Below, piece by piece: positions 17,638 to 26,110 of a DNA stretch of 64,000 nt. The number at the start of each line of letters is the position of its first letter. The first letter of the stretch is position 1. The translations under genes and the position numbers were made by a program. The stretch is taken from assembly GCF_900110645.1 (NCBI RefSeq), contig NZ_FOFB01000011.1, positions 124,001-188,000 on the forward strand, written 5' to 3'. The notes below the pieces were generated by a model. It saw nothing but the letters and a program-made list of their open reading frames with translations. It had not been told where the DNA came from and searched no databases. The stretch comes from Neolewinella agarilytica (GTDB lineage: Bacteria > Bacteroidota > Bacteroidia > Chitinophagales > Saprospiraceae).

Positions 17638-18750
17638 ATGAAAGCACTTCTCTTTATCCTCTGCGGCCTTCTGTCTCTTACGATTAAGGCCCAGGAGCTA
17701 AAAATGCAGGCCAGCGGCCGGCTTATTCTGGGTACCTACGTTGAGCGGACGGCTTCCGTTTCCTGCGGAGACATCGATGGAGACGGAGACAATGACCTGT
17801 TAGTCGCCAATGGCCGTCATTGGCCCGGACAAAACCGCGTGTTTGTGAATAACGGCCGAGGCATCTTCACCGTAGAGCGTGACCTGGGCACCGACCGGGC
17901 CACTACTTACGCCACTGAGTTGGCGGACCTGGATGGCGACGGTGATCTGGACGTAGCCGTAGGCAACGATATGGCCCCGAATGCCTTGTTTATGAATGAC
18001 GGGACGGGCCATTTTACCTACGCCGGCACCTTTGGTCAGGCCTATTCTTCCACCCGTAACCTTACCCTGGGAGACCTGGACCAGGACGGGGACATTGACA
18101 TCCTCATCACCAACCGGGGCCGCGTTAATGAGATTTGCCTAAATGACGGAAAGGGCGGCTTCTCAGATACCCGGGAATTCGGCAATAAAAGCGATTCGAC
18201 CATCGACGTTGAAATTGCGGACATGAACGGCGACGGGCAGCTCGATCTAATTCTGGCCAATCGGGACGATCAACAGAACTACGTTTATCTCAATGACGGT
18301 AAGCTGGGATTCACGGAGAAGGTCCCCTTTGGCACCGGCAAAGACAACACGCGCTCTGTAGGTATCGCAGACATTGACGAAGACGGTTTCCCAGACATTA
18401 TCACGGCTAATATCGGAGAGCCGAACGTGATCTATTTCGGTAGTGAAGCAGGGAGTTTCTCCCGCAGCAAAAGCCTTGGACCGGAAGAACGTTACAGCTT
18501 TGCTATCGCCATCGCTGACGTAGACGGCGATGGTGATCAAGACATCATCGTCGGGGATTACGAAAGCCCTAACGCTGTTTACTTAAATAAAGGCCAGGGC
18601 AAGGCCTGGCAAATATATCCCCTTACGGAGGATGGGTTTAATACCTACGACATCATCGCCGCCGACCTGAATGGTGACGGACTGCCCGAAATCATCGAAG
18701 CCAATTCAGATGCCATCAACCGCTATTTCTTCAACCGAACGAAAGACTAA
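17638..18750 (+). CDS. Secreted FG-GAP/VCBS repeat protein
   Basis: This is a 370-residue exported protein with signal peptide LLSLTIKAQ. It is built of about seven blades carrying calcium-loop motifs such as DIDGDGDNDLLVANG, DLDGDGDLDVAVGND, DLDQDGDIDILITN, DMNGDGQLDLILAN, DIDEDGFPDIITAN, DVDGDGDQDIIVGD and DLNGDGLPEIIEAN. This makes an integrin-like beta-propeller. No enzyme domain and no T9SS C-terminal domain are visible. The role is probably extracellular binding. Confidence 0.9.
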   Translation: MKALLFILCGLLSLTIKAQELKMQASGRLILGTYVERTASVSCGDIDGDGDNDLLVANGRHWPGQNRVFVNNGRGIFTVERDLGTDRATTYATELADLDGDGDLDVAVGNDMAPNALFMNDGTGHFTYAGTFGQAYSSTRNLTLGDLDQDGDIDILITNRGRVNEICLNDGKGGFSDTREFGNKSDSTIDVEIADMNGDGQLDLILANRDDQQNYVYLNDGKLGFTEKVPFGTGKDNTRSVGIADIDEDGFPDIITANIGEPNVIYFGSEAGSFSRSKSLGPEERYSFAIAIADVDGDGDQDIIVGDYESPNAVYLNKGQGKAWQIYPLTEDGFNTYDIIAADLNGDGLPEIIEANSDAINRYFFNRTKD

Positions 18751-18787
18751 AAGATTAAACGGGTTCTACACCCAAAAGGCAAATTTT

Positions 18788-18973
18788 ATGGAATCTTCAG
18801 AGAAAGCAAAAAAAGCTAGATCAAAGGCTATCCTTAATGCCCTTTTGATCGGTTTTTTAGTTGGGGTCCTTGTTTTCGGATTCGTTAAAAACGGCTTTGG
18901 CTTCTTCGCCATTATCCCCTTATACTTTATATATAAGCTGGTAAATAAGCCTGAAAGCGAAGACCCTGAGTAA
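18788..18973 (+). CDS. Small two-span membrane protein
   Basis: This 61-residue protein has a basic N-terminus (KAKKARSKAI), two hydrophobic segments (LLIGFLVGVLVFGFV and GFFAIIPLYFIYKL) and an acidic tail. The ATG at 18788 is preferred over an upstream start inside the preceding gene. Similar tiny proteins with the ILNALLIGFLVG core are common in Bacteroidota, with unknown function. It precedes the RluA-type gene and overlaps that gene's open frame by 29 bases. Confidence 0.7.
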   Translation: MESSEKAKKARSKAILNALLIGFLVGVLVFGFVKNGFGFFAIIPLYFIYKLVNKPESEDPE

Positions 18974-19034
18974 GCCAGCCGAAACCCATAGGGCCCCCAA
19001 TCTCCCGGCCCCCATTCGATTACAAGAATATGGG

Positions 19035-19826
19035 GTGGGTATTTTCATTGGGGCGAGAACGAAGTCTGCTCTGAAGAAGGCGATAAAGAAAGGGCTCGTA
19101 AGGGTTGACGGAGAGATGGCTACTACGGCTACCTTCATCCGCGGCGGGGAGGAGATCAGCTTGTCCTTCCCTGAGGAAATAAAGCCGGGGAAAAAGCTGG
19201 TATTTTCCCTCAGGGTTTTATTCGAAGACGATCACCTGGCGGCAATCCATAAGCCTGCGGGTATATTGGTCAGTGGGAACAGCTTTAAAACCATTACTAA
19301 TGCCTTACCGCAAAACCTTCAGCAAAGTCGGTTGCCGGATGCAACCCGGCCACAACCCGTTCATCGGCTGGACTATGCCACAACGGGTATACTATTGGTT
19401 GGTAAAACGAGCAGCAGCATCCGGGCACTTAACCGGATGTTTGCCAACAAAGAAATCGAGAAGATCTACTACGCCGTCGCCATTGGCGATATCAGCGAAC
19501 AAGGAGAAATTACTACTGCCATTGACGGCAAGCCATCCCAATCCATTTATAAGCGACATAAATCGGTGCCCTCAAAAAGGTTTGGCCAGCTTAACCTCCT
19601 GGAACTAAAGCCCCAAACGGGCCGCAGGCACCAGTTGCGAAAACACCTCTCCGGCATCGGTAATCCGATACTGGGGGATAAAGATTATGGCATCGAAGGC
19701 TTAATCTTACACGGTAAGGGAATGTACCTCCACGCCCATTCGGTAAGCTTTATTCATCCATTTACGGGGAAGAGGATGGTTTTGGAGGATGAACTTCCGG
19801 CCAGATTCAGGAAGCTGTTCTTTTAG
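19035..19826 (+). CDS. RluA-family pseudouridine synthase with S4 domain; true start probably upstream
   Basis: This enzyme isomerises uridine to pseudouridine in ribosomal or transfer RNA. The catalytic block HRLDYATTGILLVGK carries the active Asp, and KPAGILVSGN and KPQTGRRHQLRKHL are conserved RluA motifs. An S4 RNA-binding domain starts the protein (SALKKAIKKGLVRVDG). GTG at 19035 is the only usual start in frame, but the frame is open from 18945 and reads PAPIRLQEYGVGIF just before it. RLQEY is the normal start of this S4 domain, so translation probably begins at a non-standard codon (CTG 18966 or ATT 19014), overlapping or abutting the preceding small gene. Confidence 0.85.
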   Translation: MGIFIGARTKSALKKAIKKGLVRVDGEMATTATFIRGGEEISLSFPEEIKPGKKLVFSLRVLFEDDHLAAIHKPAGILVSGNSFKTITNALPQNLQQSRLPDATRPQPVHRLDYATTGILLVGKTSSSIRALNRMFANKEIEKIYYAVAIGDISEQGEITTAIDGKPSQSIYKRHKSVPSKRFGQLNLLELKPQTGRRHQLRKHLSGIGNPILGDKDYGIEGLILHGKGMYLHAHSVSFIHPFTGKRMVLEDELPARFRKLFF

Positions 19827-19845
19827 CAGGGAAGTAGCGTCAAAC

Positions 19846-20080
19846 ATTGCTCCTAAACCCTTCCCCTGCACCCTGCGTCCGCGCCTCTTTTTTAGTCAAA
19901 TAGTTAGGAAGTCAAACAGTCAAACCGTAGGGCACTGCTTAACGCCCAGACTCTCCCTCCAGCAGCATGCCCCGCAACAGCGGCAGCCCTACAAGACTAC
20001 CTCCCCCTCCAGCTGCGCAGCAGCGTGCCCTGAACCAGCGGCAGCTACTACCAAACTACCAATACTACCAAACTACCATA
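19846..20080. repeat. Composite repeat: LR-A, TTTGAC-type spacer, two LR-B heads
   Basis: TGCACCCTGCGTCCGCGCC at 19867-19885 carries one extra C in the core. It is followed by the tract AGTCAAATAGTTAGGAAGTC, then two LR-B heads (near 19960-19985 and 20012-20045) and a TACCAAACTACCA tail ending at the receptor stop codon. The order mirrors, in opposite orientation, the parts at the 5' end of the same gene. Confidence 0.8.
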
Positions 20081-22696
20081 CTAATTAACCCGCCCCGCTT
20101 CATCCTCCAGCCCCGTCTTCCGCTTGCGGCTCTTGACTTTCTGGTTGCCGAAGGCATAGCTGAGGGAAAGGGCCACGTTGCGGCTGTCCCAGTTACCGCC
20201 ACCCCGGCTGAACTGTCCGTTGAAGTCGGATACGCCCGTCCAGCCACTCTGGAAGAAAATGTCATTGGCGCTGAGCTTGACGTTGAGTTGATCTTTGAGG
20301 AATTTCTTCTGCAACCCCAGGTTCAGCGCCCAGCTTTCGTCGTACTCAAACACGCCACCCCAGATGCCGGGGCCGGCAAAGTAGCCCGACACTTCAAAGG
20401 TGAATTTACCGGGCAACTTGAAGGTTTGCTGCTGAAAGACACTGTAGCTAAAGGCTTGCAGGTCAATGGTGCCATCTTCGCCGTAGTCCGCCTGATTGTT
20501 GATGTGGCTGGCGCTGAAGTTCACGAAGGCATCCCAGCTTTTGGTGACCGTGAAGGGCAGGCTGGCGTTGAAGCTGATGACCGTTTTTTCGGCCAGATTG
20601 TCCCAGCCGATGAAGCCGGCCCGCGGGTCGATGTCGTCCGGGCCAATGAGGCGTGTGATCTGGTCAGAGGTCTTACTGTAAGCCAGCTTGAAGTTGTAGC
20701 GCCAGGCCAGGGTATAGCCAATTTCGAGGTTATCGACAATCTCGGGCCGCAGATTAGGGTTGCCCCGCTCGTAGCTGAGCTGGCTGATCTGGTTGCGGAA
20801 GGGGTTGAGCACGTTGTAATCCGGCCGGTTGATCCGGCGGCCGTAGTTCAGCGCGATGGTGTTGCCCTTGCGCTGGTCCAGCGTGTAGGTGATACCCGCT
20901 GATGGGAACAAACTTTCGTAGTTAATCTCCACGGGGTCTTCCTGCAGGTCTTCCCGGAAGGCCGTAAGTGCTCCGGTAGCGTCGGTGATCTCCGTTCGCA
21001 GTCCCGCGGAGTAACTGATTTTATCGTTGATCTTTCCGGCGTAGCTCAGATAGGCGGCGTACACGTTTTCGTCGTAGTCAAAGATATTCGAGCGGACGTC
21101 GCTACGGATTTCCTCGTTACCAATCTCATCAAAGAAGAGGAAGGTGTTGTTCGTACCTACCTGACTCAGCTTGATGCCCGCACCAAACTGCCCCTTGCCA
21201 ATCGGCTGCTCATAGTCCACTTTAAAGGTGTAGATGTCGATGTCGCGCGGTGTGTCGAAAGTATTAATTACTTCTGTGAGTACTGTTTCCCGGTCTGGAC
21301 TAACGTAAATATTAGGCTGTCGGCGCATTTCGGTGTTTCGGAAAGTACCGTAGTCCAGGTCAACGTTCAGACTTTTACCCTTTCCTGGGTCGTAGCGGTA
21401 ATTAAGGTTGAATTCGGCCCGGTTTCGTTCGCCATTTCCGGAGGAACCTGCGAGTAGTATGCTGTCTACTGGTCCACCGACGGTAGAAATCAGGAAATCA
21501 TCCGTGCCATAACCACTTACGTCCTGCATACTTCCGCTGGCCAGGAAACCAACGGTACTGTTTTTACTCAGGAAAAAGTCAGTGCCGAACTGGCCAAAGT
21601 AATCCCGTGCATTGTTTCTGCCGAACATGGTTTCCACCAGATTCAGCCCGTTCTGAATCATGTCGAAATTGATGCGGTTGAAATTTTCACTACGAACGGT
21701 ACCCACCCGGCTGTATACGTTCATTTTTGCGTTTCGGTAATTGCCCGCCACGGAGGCGTTGGAGCGGTTGTAGCGGCCCTGGGTAGAGGTCAGGTTAGCG
21801 GTTCCGTTGGCGCCCTCGTTTTCGGCTTTCGCCAGCCGGATGTCGATAATGCCAGCATTCCCTTCCGCTTCGTATTTAGCTCCGGGGTTGGTGATGATGT
21901 CGATCCGGTCAATTTGCTCGGCGGTGAGGCTGCGCAGGTAGTTCGCCAGTTCTTCGCCGGCCAGCGGCAGGCGTTTACCGTTGACGTAAACCAGCACTCC
22001 GGAGCGACTCAGCACGTTGATGTTCTCGTTGTTGTCGATCGTCACGCCGGGGGCTTTGCGCAAGAGGTCGAGCCCGTTTTGGCCTACGGCATTGATGGTG
22101 CCCTGAACGTTGAAAACGGTACGGTCGGGCTTCACTTCCACCAGGGCGCGGGTGGCGGTGACGGTGGCTTCGGCCAGCTCCACGGCGGCGGGTGCCATTT
22201 GTAGTACGCCGAGGTCCAGTACCCCGTTTTGGGCTTCGATGCCTTCCTTGCGAAGATCCGGCGCACCGAGGTAGGTCACCACCAGATCGTATATCCCATC
22301 GGCAATGCCTTCCATCTTGAAGAGGCCCGCATCGTCGGTGGTTTCCACCTTCACGAGTTTACCGTCCGGGGTGGTGTAAAGCGCAACGTTGGCGAAGGGA
22401 ACGGGAAGTCCGTCGGCGTCTTGTACCTGGCCCTTGATCTCATAATCGCCGGTTAGTTCTATACCGTCAATGGCGGGAGCCACGGCCGTTTGGGCTTGCA
22501 GGTTGAAGGAGGAAAGCAGTGCCAGCAGGAAACCCCAAGTGGACAATTTCACGAACGGAGCGAGCCCTGTATTCGCGGTAGCTACTATTTGACCATTTAA
22601 CTTTCTGACTACCTGACTCTTCCGGGCGCTGACGCAGGTGCAGAGTAAAAGGTTGAAAGAGCAAAGAAAATAAGCGCGTAGTATTGTTAGTTTCAT
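20081..22696 (-). CDS. TonB-dependent receptor, paralogue of 4618-7551
   Basis: This 871-residue outer-membrane receptor has the same architecture as its paralogue: carboxypeptidase regulatory-like domain (YEIKGQVQDADGLPVPFANV), plug (VTIDNNENINVLSRSGVLVY, DRIDIITNPGAKYEAEG) and a barrel ending SLSYAFGNQKVKSRKRKTG. Most plug and barrel blocks are near-identical between the two. The N-terminus MKLTILRAYFLCSFNLLLCT reads into CVSARKSQVVRKLNGQIVATA, which is one LR-A copy plus one unit of the spacer that is expanded sixfold in the paralogue. The signal-like segment then follows (GFLLALLSSFNLQAQ). No SusD is present. The ligand is unknown. Confidence 0.9.
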   Translation of the reverse strand: MKLTILRAYFLCSFNLLLCTCVSARKSQVVRKLNGQIVATANTGLAPFVKLSTWGFLLALLSSFNLQAQTAVAPAIDGIELTGDYEIKGQVQDADGLPVPFANVALYTTPDGKLVKVETTDDAGLFKMEGIADGIYDLVVTYLGAPDLRKEGIEAQNGVLDLGVLQMAPAAVELAEATVTATRALVEVKPDRTVFNVQGTINAVGQNGLDLLRKAPGVTIDNNENINVLSRSGVLVYVNGKRLPLAGEELANYLRSLTAEQIDRIDIITNPGAKYEAEGNAGIIDIRLAKAENEGANGTANLTSTQGRYNRSNASVAGNYRNAKMNVYSRVGTVRSENFNRINFDMIQNGLNLVETMFGRNNARDYFGQFGTDFFLSKNSTVGFLASGSMQDVSGYGTDDFLISTVGGPVDSILLAGSSGNGERNRAEFNLNYRYDPGKGKSLNVDLDYGTFRNTEMRRQPNIYVSPDRETVLTEVINTFDTPRDIDIYTFKVDYEQPIGKGQFGAGIKLSQVGTNNTFLFFDEIGNEEIRSDVRSNIFDYDENVYAAYLSYAGKINDKISYSAGLRTEITDATGALTAFREDLQEDPVEINYESLFPSAGITYTLDQRKGNTIALNYGRRINRPDYNVLNPFRNQISQLSYERGNPNLRPEIVDNLEIGYTLAWRYNFKLAYSKTSDQITRLIGPDDIDPRAGFIGWDNLAEKTVISFNASLPFTVTKSWDAFVNFSASHINNQADYGEDGTIDLQAFSYSVFQQQTFKLPGKFTFEVSGYFAGPGIWGGVFEYDESWALNLGLQKKFLKDQLNVKLSANDIFFQSGWTGVSDFNGQFSRGGGNWDSRNVALSLSYAFGNQKVKSRKRKTGLEDEAGRVN
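22572..22660 (+). repeat. LR-B spacer plus LR-A copy inside receptor 5' end
   Basis: GCGGTAGCTACTATTTGACC leads into a TGACTACCTGACTC tract and GGGCGCTGACGCAGGTGCAG at 22624. The outer flank AAAGGTTGAAAGAGCAAAG matches the LR-A consensus. It is translated in the same frame as the copy at 7488. Confidence 0.8.
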
Positions 22697-22934
22697 CTGG
22701 ATAGGAGTGTTGGTGAAATAGTCGTTCCTCCCGGAAAGACGGCAAAGGTCTTTCTATGGCTGCAACTAACCCAGCCTTTTTTGCTCATTTACCCCATTGA
22801 TCGACGAACGGACGCTGGAGGCAGATGAATGGGGAAAACCTTTAGCTTTCCTGGTAAAGTCGAGCTCCTCCGCCCAACGTAAACCTTACAAGAGCGCTAC
22901 CTTGCACTCCATCTCCACCAGACCAAGCAAAACC

Positions 22935-23174
22935 ATGGCCGAAGAAAATACCCCCCCTGAAGGGCAACCTAATAACCCTCTCCACGGCGTCAAACTAGCC
23001 ACGATCGTAGAGTCCTTAGTAGAACACTACGGCTGGGAAACCCTGGCCACCAAAATCAACATCAACTGCTTTAAGAGTAACCCTTCGGTAAAGTCCAGCC
23101 TCAAATTTCTGCGGCGTACGCCCTGGGCCAGAGACAAAGTCGAGGCGCTTTATCTGAAGATGAAGAAAGAGTAG
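22935..23174 (+). CDS. VF530-like DNA-binding protein (DUF2132)
   Basis: This 79-residue protein matches the VF530 family over its whole length: [20 protein letters not shown], then [20 protein letters not shown] and [22 protein letters not shown]530 from Vibrio has a helical fold proposed to bind DNA. The ATG at 22935 is chosen because the 46 residues upstream in frame are low-quality and the family starts near the NNPLHG motif. It is a single gene, followed by a structured repeat. Confidence 0.9.
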   Translation: MAEENTPPEGQPNNPLHGVKLATIVESLVEHYGWETLATKININCFKSNPSVKSSLKFLRRTPWARDKVEALYLKMKKE

Positions 23175-23181
23175 GAGCATG

Positions 23182-23322
23182 GGAGGAGGAGCTCCAGCTC
23201 CGACCCCGAACGGGGCCGCAGGCTCCCGAAGCGTGTAAGTGCAGTCTCACCGCCAGCTGATGGTGTTGTAAAAGCAAAATCGCTCCGATCCCTTATTTAG
23301 TCGGAGCAGGAACTCCTCCTCC
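23182..23322. repeat. Structured 141-bp element with 23-bp terminal inverted repeats
   Basis: The left arm at 23182-23204 (GGAGGAGGAGCTCCAGCTCC plus GAC) pairs with the right arm 23300-23322 at about 20 of 23 positions. Inside are a CCCCG-AA-CGGGG hairpin (23203-23214) and GCTCCGA/TCGGAGC (23282-23307). It lies between convergent genes, so it may end transcription both ways. No target duplication is seen. Confidence 0.65.
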
Positions 23323-23336
23323 ACCCAATGGAAATA

Positions 23337-24146
23337 TCACCAGAAAACCACGAACCCCTTCCTAATCTTACCGTCTGGTCCCTTAATCCAAATCATCGGA
23401 GACCGCCCGTTACGGATGTCAGCCTCAAGCAGCGCTACCGCCACAGCATATTCCAGCCAGGTAACGGAAGGGTGGGGGATGACGATCCAATCCAGCTTCG
23501 CAGGAAGGAAGAACACATAGCCTGCTAACTGACGTAGAGCTGAATAGGAGATGTAGAAGCCCGCAATACAATCCTTGTTGAGCGGACCGACGTCCATAGC
23601 CCTGTTTTGGTAGGGTAGAAACAACTGCGCCTTAAAGCATAATTTCTGGACAATGGTATTGGCCGCCAGGCCGTAGGCGGCCAACAGCGGTTTGCTCAAT
23701 GGGTGATGCAGTAATGGAAACTGCCTGCGGTGAAGCTTGGTCAGTTTGTAGGACAGGTTGTCCTTACGATTCGGACCAATCCAATACGCCAATGGCTCAG
23801 TGTAGGTATCAACAGTATCGTAGAGGTAGAACTTGTAGGCAACCTCCAGATGAATGGGCGTTTCTCCTTCGTAGTAGAGCGCGTCCATTTCTCCAACCGT
23901 TCGCTTACCGTCCTGAATTTGCAGATTATCGCTGATCCAGGTGACCGAAGGCTCGTTTTTTAGCTGGTGAAAAACGAACTCTTCGACAAGCTTACCTAAG
24001 CGCCGATGCTTAAAGACAGCGCCTTCGCCGATGAGGTCAACGCTTTTGTTTAACTTAATTTGGGGAAATGGAGACACTTGCTCGCTGACCCAAAGCAATT
24101 GAGTGGCAAGGTAGCCCCTATAACGTGATTTTGTCTTTGCATCCAT
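23337..24146 (-). CDS. DUF1853 family protein
   Basis: This 269-residue cytoplasmic protein is recognised by GKLVEEFVFHQLKN, GKRTVGEMDALYYEGETPIH (an E-D-E-x-K-like strand pair), LEVAYKFYLY and IGPNRKDNLSYKLTKL, all typical of DUF1853. The E--D and E-A-K pattern suggests a PD-(D/E)XK nuclease-like fold, as proposed for such families; activity is unproven. A perfect TAnnTTTG box (TAGCTTTG, minus strand 24161-24154) sits 7 bases before the ATG, implying a very short leader. Confidence 0.8.
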   Translation of the reverse strand: MDAKTKSRYRGYLATQLLWVSEQVSPFPQIKLNKSVDLIGEGAVFKHRRLGKLVEEFVFHQLKNEPSVTWISDNLQIQDGKRTVGEMDALYYEGETPIHLEVAYKFYLYDTVDTYTEPLAYWIGPNRKDNLSYKLTKLHRRQFPLLHHPLSKPLLAAYGLAANTIVQKLCFKAQLFLPYQNRAMDVGPLNKDCIAGFYISYSALRQLAGYVFFLPAKLDWIVIPHPSVTWLEYAVAVALLEADIRNGRSPMIWIKGPDGKIRKGFVVFW

Positions 24147-24249
24147 CGACTCCCAAAGCTACGGATAAGCCTCGGTTATACCCGTCTGCATCAGGTTACG
24201 ATACACAGTAGTAAATCCGTGAAATACCTGGGTCGGGAGTGGTTCAGTG

Positions 24250-24556
24250 TCAGTATGGCAAAGTCGTGGCCTTGCCGAATAAAACTATTTGAAAGGGATG
24301 TTTGTCGCCACAGAGTTGGTCACTACCGAAGGTGCTGATGGCGAACTTATAATTCGTCGTCCGTATCCAATTGATTGATACTGCCTGACCAAAATGCATG
24401 TTCATCTTCCTGGAAGTCTGGCCCAACTTCTTCCCAGTCGTTAAATTCATTCAGGAGGGCAACGGCTTTAGCGTTCGGAGCCCAGACATGACGTTGAGTC
24501 TCCCCATCCTTAATCGCCATTTCCGGCTTAGGATATTTAGACGGATTCTTGGACAT
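24250..24556 (-). pseudogene. Frameshifted CBM48/branching-enzyme N-terminal remnant
   Basis: A 69-residue frame (24556-24347) contains RHVWAPNAKAVALLNEFNDW, the core of the CBM48 domain that begins glycogen branching enzymes and other GH13 proteins, and runs to FWSGSINQLDTDDEL. At the stop codon the homology seems to go on in the next frame as YKFAISTFGSDQLCGDKHPF, the usual Y-K-F-x-I strand and DPF-like end of CBM48. No catalytic GH13 barrel follows. This reads as a decayed fragment of a starch- or glycogen-active protein. A short stand-alone CBM48 protein with a sequencing indel is the alternative. Confidence 0.55.
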
Positions 24557-24927
24557 GACTCAGTATGATTCTTGGCTGCATGAATTATCCCGGAATTGAG
24601 ATATTCGGTACAACCCGGGCTCAATACGTGCTGTTCGGTCGGGTGGGAATAAAATCATAATCAGTTGCCGGATGAATTTTTACCCGCAAGAACTTCAGTG
24701 AAAAGCGCCCCGTTTGGAGATGGCGACCAGCCTGGTGATTTTGCCAGGGCAATTGCAAGCTCCATGCAGGGACGCTAAAAGGTCCCTTGAGTTGGGCTAA
24801 GCGGACCTCATAGCGTCCTGAAAGGACCTTCGAGCGTCCGCGTTTCCCGAGCTTGCGACCAGCCCTGGTGATTTTGCTCCTTAACCCATCGACTACCAAA
24901 GCTACGGGCTATCTTCGCCCAAAAGTA
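24557..24927. other. Repeat-rich intergenic region, 371 bp
   Basis: No gene is supported. Direct repeats GCGACCAGCCTGGTGATTTT at 24723-24744 and 24855-24877 (one inserted C in the second) lie 132 bp apart. A GGGAC/GTCCC hairpin lies at 24769-24786. The sequence CATCGACT-CCAAAGCTACGG at 24886 nearly repeats the start region of the DUF1853 gene at 24144. TATCTTCG at 24910-24917 is a candidate -7 box for the helicase gene. Confidence 0.5.
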
Positions 24928-26046
24928 ATGGCAACATTTTCTGACTTAGGAATAAGTAAGCCCTACATCAAGGCGCTCAAAGAACTTAACATCGTAAACC
25001 CGACTAAGATTCAGGAAGCCGTCATTCCAGCGCTGCTCAAGCGAAAGACCGATTTAATTGGCCTGGCGCAAACGGGGACGGGGAAAACCGCAGCCTTCGG
25101 ATTGCCCCTGCTACACGCTGTTGACCCAAAAAAAGCTGAGGTGCAGGGTTTGGTTATTGCTCCTACCCGTGAGCTGGTACAGCAGATCAAAAAGCAACTT
25201 TTCAAGTTTACGAAGTATCTCGACGAGATGATCTTTGCCGAAGGCGTATACGGCGGAGAACGCATCACCCGACAGATCAAAGCCCTGAAGCGACCTACGC
25301 ATATCGTCGTCGCTACGCCCGGGCGTTTACTTGATTTGATCGAACGGGGAGCCGTTGATATCTCTAAGGTTAAAACACTGGTCCTCGACGAAGCCGACGA
25401 AATGCTGAGCATGGGCTTCAAGGAGGATTTGAATAAAATTCTGGGTTACAATAAGTCCAGCCGAAATACCTGGTTGTTTTCCGCTACCATGCCCGAAGGC
25501 ATTAAGCGAATCGTCAGGACGTATATGTCAAAAGACGCCATGCGGGTGGAAGCCAACCGGAATGCGCTGGTGAATGAAAATATTTCGCACTTTTTTATCA
25601 ATACCAGAATTGGTGATAAGACTAACCTCATCGTCAGGCTCTTAATGGAGCGAAAGGAAGAACGCGGCATTATTTTTTGCCGGACGAAAGCCGGTACACA
25701 AAAACTTGCGAAACAACTCCAAAGCAAAAACTTCGCTGCGGGTGCCCTGGAGGGAGACATGCAACAGAAAGAACGCGATAAAGTAATGCGTGCTTTTAGA
25801 AATAAGAGTCTGCGGATATTGGTGTCCACGGATGTTTCCGCCAGGGGCATCGACGTCAACAACCTCTCTTTTGTCCTGCACCATCAGCTTCCGGATCACC
25901 TGGAGTATTACACCCACCGTAGTGGCCGGACGGCCAGGGCGGGAAAAACCGGACAGTCCATTGCGCTGATCATTCCCGGTGAGATGAAAAAGGTAAAGGA
26001 AATCGAAAAGTCATTGGGCATCAAGTTCAGCGAAATGACGAAGTAA
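24928..26046 (+). CDS. DEAD-box RNA helicase
   Basis: This is an ATP-dependent RNA helicase of 372 residues, made of two RecA domains with almost no tail. Motifs are in order: F upstream of the Q motif (PTKIQE, Gln29), Walker A AQTGTGKT at 47-54, PTREL, TPGR, DEAD at about 154-157, SAT at about 185-187, then RGIIFCRTKAG, STDVSARGIDV and HRSGRTARAGKTG. The ATG at 24928 fits the family start; the open frame to 24853 adds nothing conserved. The lack of a basic C-terminal tail resembles RhlE/DbpA-core proteins, but the subtype is not assigned. Likely roles are ribosome assembly or cold-linked RNA turnover. Confidence 0.92.
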   Translation: MATFSDLGISKPYIKALKELNIVNPTKIQEAVIPALLKRKTDLIGLAQTGTGKTAAFGLPLLHAVDPKKAEVQGLVIAPTRELVQQIKKQLFKFTKYLDEMIFAEGVYGGERITRQIKALKRPTHIVVATPGRLLDLIERGAVDISKVKTLVLDEADEMLSMGFKEDLNKILGYNKSSRNTWLFSATMPEGIKRIVRTYMSKDAMRVEANRNALVNENISHFFINTRIGDKTNLIVRLLMERKEERGIIFCRTKAGTQKLAKQLQSKNFAAGALEGDMQQKERDKVMRAFRNKSLRILVSTDVSARGIDVNNLSFVLHHQLPDHLEYYTHRSGRTARAGKTGQSIALIIPGEMKKVKEIEKSLGIKFSEMTK

Positions 26047-26110
26047 GGCCAGGAGTTCTGCTGGCCTTCTCCGGCAACTCTTTCGCAAACCCCTGACAAA
26101 TAAACACACC

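Noticed and set aside
19967-20902. 311-residue plus-strand frame over the receptor 3' end
   Set aside because: It reads the LR-B repeats and the antisense of a well-supported TonB receptor.
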